Counted from the first letter of the stretch, positions 1 to 5,707 are shown. The stretch is DNA of 5,707 bases from Helicobacteraceae bacterium (GCA_027081565.1 JALWKG010000116.1:1-5707); one strand, 5' to 3'. Notes: a model not told the origin generated them from the sequence alone. Translations and numbers: made by a program.

Positions 1-96
1 CTTGGCGATCTTACGCAAGGCTTCGACTAAGACATGCAGGGCTTCTGACTCGTAGCCATCATCGTTGGTTACCAATATATGTTTCATTTTTTTCAT
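1..96 (-). CDS. surE: 5'/3'-nucleotidase SurE, N-terminal fragment (cut by window edge)
   Basis: Only the first 32 codons are in the window; the frame runs open off the left edge. The peptide contains ILVTNDDGY followed by a helix rich in Ala, Leu and Glu, which is the N-terminal signature of SurE, a metal-dependent nucleoside 5'-monophosphate phosphatase of the cytoplasm. The adjacent Asp pair (residues 12-13 from the first ATG) corresponds to the metal-binding Asp residues of the family. Two in-frame ATGs are possible, at 96 and at 87. Neither has a Shine-Dalgarno sequence. The first lies exactly 6 nt after a perfect TATAAT, so I prefer 96 and suspect leaderless translation; starting at 87 would give the more usual SurE N-terminus MKHILVTNDD. 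The gene is divergent from the small membrane protein gene at 194. The rest of the active site is outside the window. Confidence 0.88.
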   Translation of the reverse strand, partial: MKKMKHILVTNDDGYESEALHVLVEALRKIAK

Positions 97-102
97 AAAT
101 GT

Positions 103-108
103 ATTATA
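103..108 (-). promoter_or_regulatory. -10 box of the surE promoter (TATAAT)
   Basis: Read on the minus strand this is a perfect TATAAT, preceded by a T-rich run (TTTTTTGGGT) as is common in Campylobacterota housekeeping promoters, with no clear -35 box. Six bases (ACATTT) separate it from the first surE ATG, so a start site at the usual distance would fall on the A of that ATG. Confidence 0.6.
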
Positions 109-134
109 ACCCAAAAAACAATATGCGTGGAATA

Positions 135-143
135 TGTTATAAT
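135..143 (+). promoter_or_regulatory. Extended -10 promoter of the two-helix membrane protein gene
   Basis: TGTTATAAT is an exact TGn-TATAAT extended -10 element. No good -35 box is seen 17 bp upstream. Transcription would start near 150 and leave a leader of about 44 nt before the ATG at 194. It lies back to back with the surE promoter, about 30 bp away. Confidence 0.5.
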
Positions 144-193
144 AATTTGATAATTAATATTATGTGTTAAATACTAATGTAAACAGGGAAATC

Positions 194-577
194 ATGAGTG
201 ACTTAAACGATCCTATCCGCGCCCAAAGCACACAAGCCGATGCTGACCGGTTTTTAAAACGAAATAACAAACGACGCATTGCGAGTAAACAGTCTTTTGC
301 CCAAAAAGAGATCGATGTCAAGGCCTTTATCATCGCACCTGAGGGTTATGAGGCCTTTATGTTCACCGTCTATGCCGTCACGCTTCCCTATCTTTTTGGT
401 CTTGCATTTTTATACATGTTTATTGCCAAGGGAAACTTCATACAATTTCTCAATGTTAAGCTAAGCTCATTTTTTATTATCTGGATGATTGGTTACGAAG
501 TGATCGCGGTCATCTCTTTGACCCTGATCGCTTACGCCTTTATCAAGTCCCTTAAAAACAGCAGCAGTGATTTCTAA
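194..577 (+). CDS. Small two-helix inner-membrane protein of unknown function
   Basis: I do not recognise this 127-residue protein. The first 50 residues are hydrophilic and strongly basic in the middle (KRNNKRR at about 22-28), so a cytoplasmic N-terminus is likely by the positive-inside rule. Two hydrophobic segments follow, at about 54-77 and 92-117, with a short lysine-containing link, then a short Ser-rich tail ending SSSDF. This predicts a hairpin with both ends in the cytoplasm. There is no signal peptide or catalytic motif. I chose the ATG at 194 because AGGGA lies 4 nt upstream; an in-frame GTG at 164 would add ten residues but has no ribosome binding site. It is divergent from surE and convergent with the sensor kinase, with 11 bp between the stop codons, so it is probably a single-gene transcript. 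Confidence 0.75.
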   Translation: MSDLNDPIRAQSTQADADRFLKRNNKRRIASKQSFAQKEIDVKAFIIAPEGYEAFMFTVYAVTLPYLFGLAFLYMFIAKGNFIQFLNVKLSSFFIIWMIGYEVIAVISLTLIAYAFIKSLKNSSSDF

Positions 578-586
578 ACCCTCAAA

Positions 587-604
587 GCCTAAATATTTTT
601 AGGC
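587..604. terminator. Possible bidirectional hairpin between convergent genes
   Basis: GCCTAAA and TTTAGGC form a perfect 7-bp stem around a 4-nt loop (TATT). It sits between the two convergent genes and includes the stop codon and last codons of the sensor kinase gene. Neither strand has a proper U-run after the stem, so intrinsic termination would be weak. Placement rather than strength is the argument. Confidence 0.35.
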
Positions 605-1875
605 ACAAATATAAAACAGTTTATACCCTCACTATATTCATACGCCAACACCATATCATGCGCATGCAAGATCGCATCGACCAGGTAGAGACCCAAGCCA
701 AAACTGTCACGTGAGTTTTCATCTTTGGTAAAAGGCTGTACATAGTATGAAAGTGGATGTTTTAGACGCTCTCCTCTGCTTTTAAACCAGATCTCAGAGC
801 CTTGTGTTGTGATGGTTACATGTTTGTCTGTAGAGTACTTCATCGCATTGTCTATCATATTTTTAATCGCAGTAGAAAAAAGATTGAAGTCTGCATGGAT
901 CTTCATAGAGGCATCGACCTCTTGTGTAACACACTCATTTTCCACCATCGCCATGTCAATAGCACCATCGATGATATCTATGACCCTATACTCTTCACTC
1001 GAAGCATGGGTAAAACCGGTAGAGACCTCTTCAACCAGCGCAAACTCACTGATAAGACTCTCCATACGTAAAAAAATACGTTGAAAACGCTCTTTTTGTT
1101 TGCCATTTTCTAACATCTCAGCAGAGATCCGTCCCTTGGCTATAGGTGTTTTAAGTTCATGCATGATGTTACGCATAAAGAGCGTACGTGACTCTATCAG
1201 TGTTCGGATCTTCTCACGTGTATTTTCAAGTTCATTGGCGATCACCGCGATCTCATCTTCACCTTGCATTTTAAACGATGTCTGCATCTCTCCCGCACCA
1301 AAATCACGGATCTTTTTACGTAATTTTCGCAACGGCCTCAAACGCAAAAAGATCAAGATATACGAAACAGTGATCGTTGAGATGATAATAAGGTAGACAT
1401 ACAACAGGGTCCACTCTCTATAAGGTTCAATCTTCTCATCTTTAAGTAAAACCCCATTATTAGGGCCCTGAAGTAAAAAGTAAATAGTACCATTATTTTG
1501 AATCATCGATATTTTTACTTCAATTGTGCTTGCCGCTAAAAAAGTGGGACGCATCTTGAACGGGCTGCTGTCGTTAACCGCCTGGAAGGTCTCACTTTTG
1601 AGTAGCTTGGCATTATCGATAATAGTTTGAGGTTTATCTTTTGGCTCTACAGTAAAGAGATTGTAAAGTGCAAGATTGGCCTCAAGCATAGTCTCTGAGG
1701 TCCCTTTTTGCATATAGTCACGATAGATTCTGGTGATGACGGTATATTTTAAGAACGTGTTATCGATGTATTGTTGGCGGTTGAGTTTATAAAACTCTAA
1801 AAAGACATAACTGACACTCGAAAGGGTAACAATAAAGGCAAAAAGAACCGTTAATAAGACTGCATGACGACCCAT
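589..1875 (-). CDS. ArsS-family membrane sensor histidine kinase
   Basis: This 428-residue protein senses an unknown signal, autophosphorylates on His and passes phosphate to the response regulator encoded just upstream. A first membrane helix spans about 5-27, a periplasmic sensor region about 28-155, and a second helix about 156-177. A HAMP linker follows (about 178-232). The dimerisation/phosphoacceptor helix carries MHELKTP with His239. The ATPase domain shows an N box (KNMIDNAMKYS, Asn339 and Asn343) and a G2 box (FGLGLYLV, 392-399). The usual DxGxG box is degenerate: SRGERL at about 366-371, without the Asp. Length, layout and the NRQQYIDN segment after helix 1 resemble the ArsS (HP0165-type) kinases of Campylobacterota; this is recall, not a search. 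AAAGG lies 6 nt before the ATG. The gene starts 26 bp after the regulator gene, so both are probably one transcript. The sensor region contains no histidine. Confidence 0.88.
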   Translation of the reverse strand: MGRHAVLLTVLFAFIVTLSSVSYVFLEFYKLNRQQYIDNTFLKYTVITRIYRDYMQKGTSETMLEANLALYNLFTVEPKDKPQTIIDNAKLLKSETFQAVNDSSPFKMRPTFLAASTIEVKISMIQNNGTIYFLLQGPNNGVLLKDEKIEPYREWTLLYVYLIIISTITVSYILIFLRLRPLRKLRKKIRDFGAGEMQTSFKMQGEDEIAVIANELENTREKIRTLIESRTLFMRNIMHELKTPIAKGRISAEMLENGKQKERFQRIFLRMESLISEFALVEEVSTGFTHASSEEYRVIDIIDGAIDMAMVENECVTQEVDASMKIHADFNLFSTAIKNMIDNAMKYSTDKHVTITTQGSEIWFKSRGERLKHPLSYYVQPFTKDENSRDSFGLGLYLVDAILHAHDMVLAYEYSEGINCFIFVPKNI

Positions 1876-1901
1876 TTTTGACCTTTAGTTGTTAAAGAAG
1901 A

Positions 1902-2576
1902 TTATTTGACCAGTTTATAACCGATACCACGTACCGATTCTATCAAGGTCTTGTCTCCAAGTTTTGTTCTTATACGGCCAACCATAACATCAATACTTTT
2001 GTTTGAAGAGTCTTCGTTGATCGCAGCAACGTTATGGATAATGTCTTCACGAGAGACAACCATTCCCTCTTTTTTAATCATATATGCCAAGATACCGTAT
2101 TCAGCATTGGTTAGGTCAAGCGGACGGTTTTTGTAAGCGATCTGCATTGCCGCTTCATCGAGTTTGAAGTCACTGCTGCTCTGCTGCGCAACTTCTGCCG
2201 CCTTTGCCTCATACCGACGAAGTACAGAGTAGATGCGTGCTTCAAGTTCACGAGGATCGTAAGGTTTTGGCAGGTAATCATCTGCACCGAGTTCGAGTGC
2301 CGTCACCTTGTCCGTCACGTCTGAACGTGCAGATGAGATAATAATAGGGATATTCTGACGTTTACGGATCTCTTCACAGACCTCAAGACCATCCATACCA
2401 GGAAGTGTCAAGTCCAAGATAACCAGATCAAACTCTTTAAGCTTCAAGATGCTTAGTGCTTTAAACGGATCATCTTCCGTCTCAACTTTTATCTCTTCTT
2501 GTTTTAGCTGTTCTAAAAATTCGGTTAGGATCTCCGCTAATTCGAGATCATCTTCTATCATTAATATTTTTATCAT
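1902..2576 (-). CDS. OmpR/PhoB-family response regulator (partner of the ArsS-like kinase)
   Basis: This 224-residue protein is a DNA-binding transcription regulator. The receiver domain (about 1-120) has the acidic pair Asp9-Asp10, phosphoacceptor Asp55 in VILDLTLPGMDG, Ser82 in place of the switch Thr/Ser, and Lys104 in the conserved KP motif. A short Ala/Ser-rich linker (about 125-138) leads to a winged-helix output domain (about 139-224) ending with the family pattern in which a VGRIRTKL recognition helix is followed by SVRGIGYKL in the wing. All phosphorylation residues are present, so it should be controlled by the downstream kinase. The ATG has no Shine-Dalgarno sequence and lies 6 nt after a TAAAAT hexamer, suggesting a leaderless mRNA. 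The nearest well-known relative by architecture is ArsR (HP0166) of Helicobacter pylori, unrelated to the arsenic repressor of that name. Confidence 0.92.
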   Translation of the reverse strand: MIKILMIEDDLELAEILTEFLEQLKQEEIKVETEDDPFKALSILKLKEFDLVILDLTLPGMDGLEVCEEIRKRQNIPIIISSARSDVTDKVTALELGADDYLPKPYDPRELEARIYSVLRRYEAKAAEVAQQSSSDFKLDEAAMQIAYKNRPLDLTNAEYGILAYMIKKEGMVVSREDIIHNVAAINEDSSNKSIDVMVGRIRTKLGDKTLIESVRGIGYKLVK

Positions 2577-2582
2577 AAGCTG

Positions 2583-2588
2583 ATTTTA
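2583..2588 (-). promoter_or_regulatory. -10 box of the two-component operon promoter (TAAAAT)
   Basis: TAAAAT matches TATAAT at five of six positions. The -35 region is poor. The spacing to the regulator ATG is 6 nt (CAGCTT), so transcription would start at or next to the start codon. Confidence 0.5.
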
Positions 2589-2600
2589 TCCCAAGATGAC

Positions 2601-2622
2601 TAACATTTGGATAACTTCTCTA
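2601..2622. repeat. 11-bp direct repeat, possible response-regulator binding site
   Basis: Two half-sites beginning TAAC lie 11 bp apart (2601-2611 and 2612-2622) and agree at 7 of 11 positions. OmpR/PhoB-type regulators typically bind tandem half-sites with about one helical turn of spacing. The repeat sits between the regulator gene and the DUF1801-like gene and covers the -35 region of the latter. Binding is an inference from position and spacing only; the sequence is AT-rich and chance is possible. Confidence 0.25.
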
Positions 2623-2630
2623 AAACGTTC

Positions 2631-2636
2631 TATAAT
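2631..2636 (+). promoter_or_regulatory. -10 box of the DUF1801-like gene promoter (TATAAT)
   Basis: This is a perfect TATAAT. A weak -35 candidate (TTGGAT, 2607-2612) lies 18 bp upstream. Six bases (CTCACT) separate the box from the ATG at 2643, which predicts a start site on the A of the start codon. Confidence 0.6.
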
Positions 2637-2642
2637 CTCACT

Positions 2643-3023
2643 ATGTTATTACAATTTGACCTAGATACCCACTCAGACCATGCTGCACTCTTCTCATATC
2701 TGCGGAAGACTATTCTCTCCTATGAAGAGATCACAGAGATAAAAAATGCCAAACAGACCACCTATAAAGACAGCTATAGTACTGTTTGCATGTTACGTGT
2801 GAGACAAGGTCTTGTGCGTCTTAGCTTTGCCAATGGAGCCCGCTTGCAAAAACAGTTTTCAGAACTTAGAGGTGACTCTAAGATCGTAAAACATTTGGAG
2901 TTTCAGACAATTGAAGAGGTTGATAACCTCACTATAAAAACGATGCTTGAAGAGTCTCTACTTCTAAACATAGAGAAATATGAGTTAAAACGTTTAAAAT
3001 GTAATGCAAAGCATTCACTTTGA
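2643..3023 (+). CDS. Small cytoplasmic DUF1801-like (YdhG-like) protein
   Basis: This is a soluble protein of 126 residues with no signal peptide or membrane helix. The C-terminal half follows the pattern I associate with DUF1801/YdhG-type proteins: a strand with RLSFANGARL (59-68), a Gly-containing turn, then KIVKHLEF (80-87), an acidic IEEVDN segment (90-95) and a final helix (about 97-115). The N-terminal part has KQTTYKDS and a VCMLRV strand. These proteins have no well-established biochemical role, so I give none. The family call rests on recall of the motif pattern and needs a profile search. The start at 2643 is preferred over an in-frame TTG at 2607 because that codon has no ribosome binding site and would put the promoter inside the gene. 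It is divergent from the response regulator and ends 6 bp from the feoB stop codon. Confidence 0.75.
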   Translation: MLLQFDLDTHSDHAALFSYLRKTILSYEEITEIKNAKQTTYKDSYSTVCMLRVRQGLVRLSFANGARLQKQFSELRGDSKIVKHLEFQTIEEVDNLTIKTMLEESLLLNIEKYELKRLKCNAKHSL

Positions 3024-3029
3024 ACCTAC

Positions 3030-5174
3030 CTATGTTATTAGCAGTGTCACTCTGTAAGCTATGAACGAAAGTACATAAGCTGTGATGGTCGTAAAGACAA
3101 AGAGGTAGACAAAATACTTGATCCCTCCAGCTTCACGGGTAAAGACTACTGAAGCTGCCAGACACGGCAGGTAGATCATCACAAAGACAATAAACGCCAC
3201 ACCAGAGGCAAAAGGAATATTTTTACTGATAGCCGTTGCCAAAGACTGACTCTCCTGATCCACCGCATCTCCCATAGAGTAGAGTACGCCAAGTGTTGAG
3301 ACGACAACTTCTTTAGCTGCAAGTCCAGCCTGTAGTGCTACTGTCATCTTCCAGTCAAAGCCCAGTGGCTCAAAAGCGGGTTCCATGAACTTACCGATCT
3401 GCCCTAAATAACTCTGAGCGAGTTGCGCTTCTTGGAGTTTGTTGTTCAATCTGTTTTTCTCTGCTTCAGATGAGAGCTGTTCTACTTCAACCGCGTAGCT
3501 GCTGCTAAGCTCTTCATTATGAGGATAGTTACTTAAAAACCAGACCAACATAGTCGCAGCGGCGATGAACGTACCCGCTTTTTTCAGGTACATCCAGGTC
3601 TTTGTCATCACCGTGTGCCAAATGAGTTTGAACGAAGGCAGACGGTACTTTGGCATCTCCATGACAAAAGGCTCATCAGCACCCTTGAAAGCAGTCATCT
3701 TTAAGATCTTTGCTGCTGCCAAACCAATCATAGCACCTGAAATATAGATGCCAAACAGAACATTACCAGCTGCACTTTCTGCAAAAAATGCCCCTGAAAA
3801 AAGGACATAAACAGGAAGCCTTGCACCACAACTCATAAAACCGATGATAAAGAGCGTCAGCAAACGGTCTCTGTCGTTTTTCAAAATACGTGCAGACATA
3901 TAGGCCGGGATAGAACATCCAAACCCTGTTACCAGAGGGATAAATGACTGTCCATGCAGACCAAATTTATGGAAAAAACCATCAAGTAAAAAAGCAACAC
4001 GAGACATATAGCCGGTAGACTCTAACAAAGCGATACCGATAAAAAGGATCATGATGTTAGGAACGAACATCACGACCGCACCGACACCTGCAATAAGCCC
4101 ATCGACGATAAGTGAACGCATGTCATCATTACTGATCGTAGCACCTACAACATCTCCAAACCAGGTAAAGAAGCTACCAATCCACTCCATAGGGATGGAA
4201 CCGATCTCAAAAGTGAGTTGAAACAATGACCACATAAAAAAGAGGAAGATTGGAATTCCAAAAAGAGGATGTATAAGTACATTGTCTATACGCTCGGTGA
4301 CGGTCTTTTTAAATATCTTGAGTTTTTTTTCTTTAACCACCTCAGTAATGACACCCCGGTTAAAGGCAGCATACTCTTCAGCAAAGATCTCTTTAATATC
4401 TTCTGAGTCGTGGTGTAGTTCTATATGCTTGTCGGCTTCGATAAGCATAGGTTGCAACTCTGTCCAGAGGGGGTTGTCATGAAGTACACGATAGGTCTTG
4501 GTCTCATTTTGAAGGAGGTTAACCGCTATATTACGGTTAGAGATCGCCGCTTTAAAATGGTGACGATCTAGATAACCTTGGATCTGTGCTATCTCCTCTT
4601 CTACTGCTTCAGAGAAGATGAGTTTTGGTTCTACGATGTCTGCCTCATGCACAGCTATAACGGCATCCATAAGTTCGTCTAATCCAAGTTTAGATACGGC
4701 TGAAACGCGTACAGCAGGCAGGTCTAAAAGCTGAGAGAGATACTCTGCATCGATCTCTATTCCCTCTTTTTCCGCCTCGTCGCTCATGTTAAGTGCCAAG
4801 ACCATCTTTTTACTCATGGTCATCAACTCTGCAGTCAGTTGCAGGTTCTTTTCTAAGTTAGTCGAGTCTACAACATTGATAACAAGATCATACTCTTCGT
4901 TACACAAAAAGTCATGGGTCACACGCTCTTCTATGGTGTAGTTGGTAAAAGCGTAAGTCCCAGGAAGATCGACCACCGTAAAGTGGTAGTCATTATAGTC
5001 AAAAAGGACTTCTGTCTTCTCAACCGTTACTCCTGTAAAGTTCCCCACATGCAGGTGGGCATTAGAGATAGAGTTAATAAGCATACTCTTGCCCACGTTA
5101 GGTTGTCCAACCAAGGCTATCTTAATATGTTTGGCTATGACCGGACAAGTAGGTGCATTATTTTCCATCATCAT
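3030..5174 (-). CDS. feoB: Ferrous iron transport protein FeoB (GTPase-permease)
   Basis: FeoB imports Fe(II) across the inner membrane. The N-terminal G domain has all boxes: GQPNVGKS (23-30), Thr47 in GNFTGVTVE, DLPG (69-72), NMSD (129-132) and SA (158-159). A charged helical spacer (about 180-290) leads to the membrane region from HPLFG near residue 302. The two Gate repeats are recognisable by GFGCSIPA (Cys420) and MSCGARLPVY (Cys449); GLAAKEVVVS lies near 617-626 and a further Cys671 is in YLPCLA. These Cys match positions conserved in FeoB and proposed to act in iron passage. At 714 residues the protein is complete and ends soon after the last helix. It overlaps the end of feoA by up to 17 bp. 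Three consecutive ATGs start the gene; GAGG lies 3, 6 and 9 nt before them, so the second (5171) or third (5168) may be the real start. Confidence 0.97.
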   Translation of the reverse strand: MMMENNAPTCPVIAKHIKIALVGQPNVGKSMLINSISNAHLHVGNFTGVTVEKTEVLFDYNDYHFTVVDLPGTYAFTNYTIEERVTHDFLCNEEYDLVINVVDSTNLEKNLQLTAELMTMSKKMVLALNMSDEAEKEGIEIDAEYLSQLLDLPAVRVSAVSKLGLDELMDAVIAVHEADIVEPKLIFSEAVEEEIAQIQGYLDRHHFKAAISNRNIAVNLLQNETKTYRVLHDNPLWTELQPMLIEADKHIELHHDSEDIKEIFAEEYAAFNRGVITEVVKEKKLKIFKKTVTERIDNVLIHPLFGIPIFLFFMWSLFQLTFEIGSIPMEWIGSFFTWFGDVVGATISNDDMRSLIVDGLIAGVGAVVMFVPNIMILFIGIALLESTGYMSRVAFLLDGFFHKFGLHGQSFIPLVTGFGCSIPAYMSARILKNDRDRLLTLFIIGFMSCGARLPVYVLFSGAFFAESAAGNVLFGIYISGAMIGLAAAKILKMTAFKGADEPFVMEMPKYRLPSFKLIWHTVMTKTWMYLKKAGTFIAAATMLVWFLSNYPHNEELSSSYAVEVEQLSSEAEKNRLNNKLQEAQLAQSYLGQIGKFMEPAFEPLGFDWKMTVALQAGLAAKEVVVSTLGVLYSMGDAVDQESQSLATAISKNIPFASGVAFIVFVMIYLPCLAASVVFTREAGGIKYFVYLFVFTTITAYVLSFIAYRVTLLIT

Positions 5175-5391
5175 TTACCTCAATCATATCAGCCTCTTCT
5201 TTGCGCAAGGCCAGACGCATTTTACCAACCTTGACTTCAACAGTACTTTTTCTAGGTGCATACTCCAAGAGTGTGACCGTTGCACCCTTCATAATCCCAA
5301 AAGAGACCAGTCTCTGTTTCAAAGGACCCGTTGCATGGAGTTTTTTAATAGTAGTTTCACAGCCCCTAGGGCAGTTTGTTAATGTATTCAT
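5158..5391 (-). CDS. feoA: Ferrous iron transport protein FeoA
   Basis: FeoA is a small cytoplasmic SH3-like protein that works with FeoB in ferrous iron uptake; its exact role on FeoB is not settled. The 77 residues match the usual length of about 75. The pattern is typical: LKQRLVSFGIMKGATV (24-39), then a strand with Pro46, VEVKVGKMRLALRKEEA (51-67) and a final ADMIEV segment. The gene precedes and overlaps feoB, so the two are translated from one mRNA and probably coupled. A purine-rich GAAGA lies about 3 nt before the ATG. A Fur-box-like sequence lies 25-43 bp upstream, consistent with iron repression. Confidence 0.95.
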   Translation of the reverse strand: MNTLTNCPRGCETTIKKLHATGPLKQRLVSFGIMKGATVTLLEYAPRKSTVEVKVGKMRLALRKEEADMIEVNDDGK

Positions 5392-5405
5392 AATTCTTCA
5401 TTTAA

Positions 5406-5411
5406 ATAGTA
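5406..5411 (-). promoter_or_regulatory. Candidate -10 box of the feoAB promoter (TACTAT)
   Basis: TACTAT matches TATAAT at four of six positions and lies 14 nt before the feoA ATG. TTGATT, further upstream, is a possible -35 but the spacing is 19 bp. The region is very AT-rich, so other hexamers are possible. Readthrough from the porin-like gene is also possible because the gap is only 56 bp with no terminator seen. Confidence 0.3.
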
Positions 5412-5415
5412 TTTA

Positions 5416-5434
5416 CGTAATGATAATAAAAATC
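5416..5434. promoter_or_regulatory. Fur-box-like operator upstream of feoAB
   Basis: The plus-strand 19-mer agrees with the classical Fur box consensus GATAATGATAATCATTATC at 14 of 19 positions, with an unbroken run of ten matches (TAATGATAAT). It lies between the candidate -35 and -10 of feoA, where a bound repressor would block RNA polymerase. Ferrous uptake genes are standard Fur targets. The consensus comes from other proteobacteria, and AT-rich DNA inflates matches. Confidence 0.5.
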
Positions 5435-5447
5435 AAATTAATTTAGC

Positions 5448-5707
5448 TTAAAACTTATAATCTAATCGTGTAACAAGGCGCTGAAAGTCAAATGTCTCTT
5501 CAGGATCTCCAGCAGAGAATTCCATGTTGTTCAGAGAGACCTTGGTATAGATACTCTCAAAATACCAACGTTGTGTAATGCCATAGGTCAAGGCAAGATC
5601 ATTTTCTTGGGCATCGACTGGTGAGTCCTCAACCAGAAAATGTCCATGTACAAACTCTAGCGAAAGGTCTTTGGCACCAAGTGTGCTAAAGTTCAATCCC
5701 AGAGCCA
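5448..5707 (-). CDS. Outer-membrane beta-barrel protein, C-terminal fragment (porin-like; cut by window edge)
   Basis: The last 85 residues of a larger protein are present; the frame stays open to the right edge, so no true start is in the window and a TTG at 5696 should not be taken as one. Alternating hydrophobic and polar residues suggest several beta strands, for example KDLSLEFVHGHF, DLALTYGIT, RWYFESIYTKVSL and FQRLVTRLDYKF, with acidic turns rich in Asp, Glu and Asn between them. The protein ends YKF: a terminal Phe with Tyr at -3 and Leu at -5 is the signal read by the BAM outer-membrane assembly machine. The strand and loop style resembles the Opr-type porins of Campylobacterota, but too little is visible to be sure. 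It is on the same strand as feoAB, 56 bp upstream. Confidence 0.8.
   Translation of the reverse strand, partial: ALGLNFSTLGAKDLSLEFVHGHFLVEDSPVDAQENDLALTYGITQRWYFESIYTKVSLNNMEFSAGDPEETFDFQRLVTRLDYKF

Noticed and set aside
164..193. Extension of the two-helix membrane protein to a GTG at 164
   Set aside because: No ribosome binding site before the GTG, while AGGGA sits correctly before the ATG at 194.
802..1396. Plus-strand open frames of 89-98 codons opposite the sensor kinase gene
   Set aside because: They lie fully antisense to a gene with clear kinase motifs, and their peptides show no family features or ribosome binding sites.
2607..2642. Extension of the DUF1801-like protein to a TTG at 2607
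   Set aside because: No ribosome binding site, rare start codon, and the stretch carries the perfect TATAAT that looks like the gene's own promoter.
3003..3015. Small hairpin AATGC-AAA-GCATT at the end of the DUF1801-like gene as a terminator
   Set aside because: Only 5 bp with a 3-nt loop, inside the coding region, and no U-run follows on either strand.
5413..5420. Perfect palindrome TTACGTAA upstream of feoA as a separate operator
   Set aside because: Only 8 bp, does not extend on either side, and partly overlaps the better-supported Fur-like site.
4914..5446. Plus-strand open frames opposite feoA and the start of feoB
   Set aside because: Mutually overlapping shadows of two well-supported genes, with Cys/Ser/Phe-rich peptides typical of antisense translation.
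1..5707. A new defence, mobile or biosynthetic system
   Set aside because: All larger genes belong to well-known housekeeping families, the spacing is compact and ordinary, and there are no inverted-repeat ends, integrase, toxin-antitoxin pair, array or composition break that I can see.

Overview
The window looks like ordinary chromosomal DNA of a free-living member of the Campylobacterota (former Epsilonproteobacteria; Sulfurovum or Sulfurimonas type is my best guess). The clues are an ArsS-like sensor kinase with its OmpR-type regulator, a FeoA/FeoB pair, a porin-like C-terminus ending in Phe, moderately AT-rich DNA, and promoters with strong TATAAT-like -10 boxes but poor -35 boxes. The genus call is inference.

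Layout, left to right. The left edge holds the N-terminal end of surE (minus strand). Divergent from it is a small two-helix membrane protein of unknown function (plus, 194-577). That gene converges on a two-component operon on the minus strand: response regulator first (2576-1902), then sensor kinase (1875-589). Divergent from the regulator, across only 66 bp, is a small DUF1801-like protein (plus, 2643-3023). It runs head-on into feoB (minus, 5174-3030), with 6 bp between their stop codons. feoB overlaps the end of feoA (5391-5158). Upstream of feoA, on the same strand, is the C-terminal end of an outer-membrane beta-barrel protein cut by the right edge. There is no gene-free stretch above 100 bp and no RNA gene, insertion sequence, CRISPR or phage signal.

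How the genes work together. FeoA and FeoB form the ferrous-iron import system of the inner membrane, and a good match to the Fur-box consensus lies in the feoA promoter region, so iron repression is likely. The kinase and regulator form a membrane-to-DNA signalling pair; its signal is not visible. The DUF1801-like gene may share regulation with it because they are divergent.

The most notable pattern is regulatory. surE, the response regulator and the DUF1801-like gene all have a TATAAT-like hexamer, exactly 6 nt, then the ATG, with no Shine-Dalgarno sequence. This predicts leaderless mRNAs starting at the A of the ATG. The other starts in the window have purine-rich ribosome binding sites. 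I see no evidence for a new multi-gene system here.
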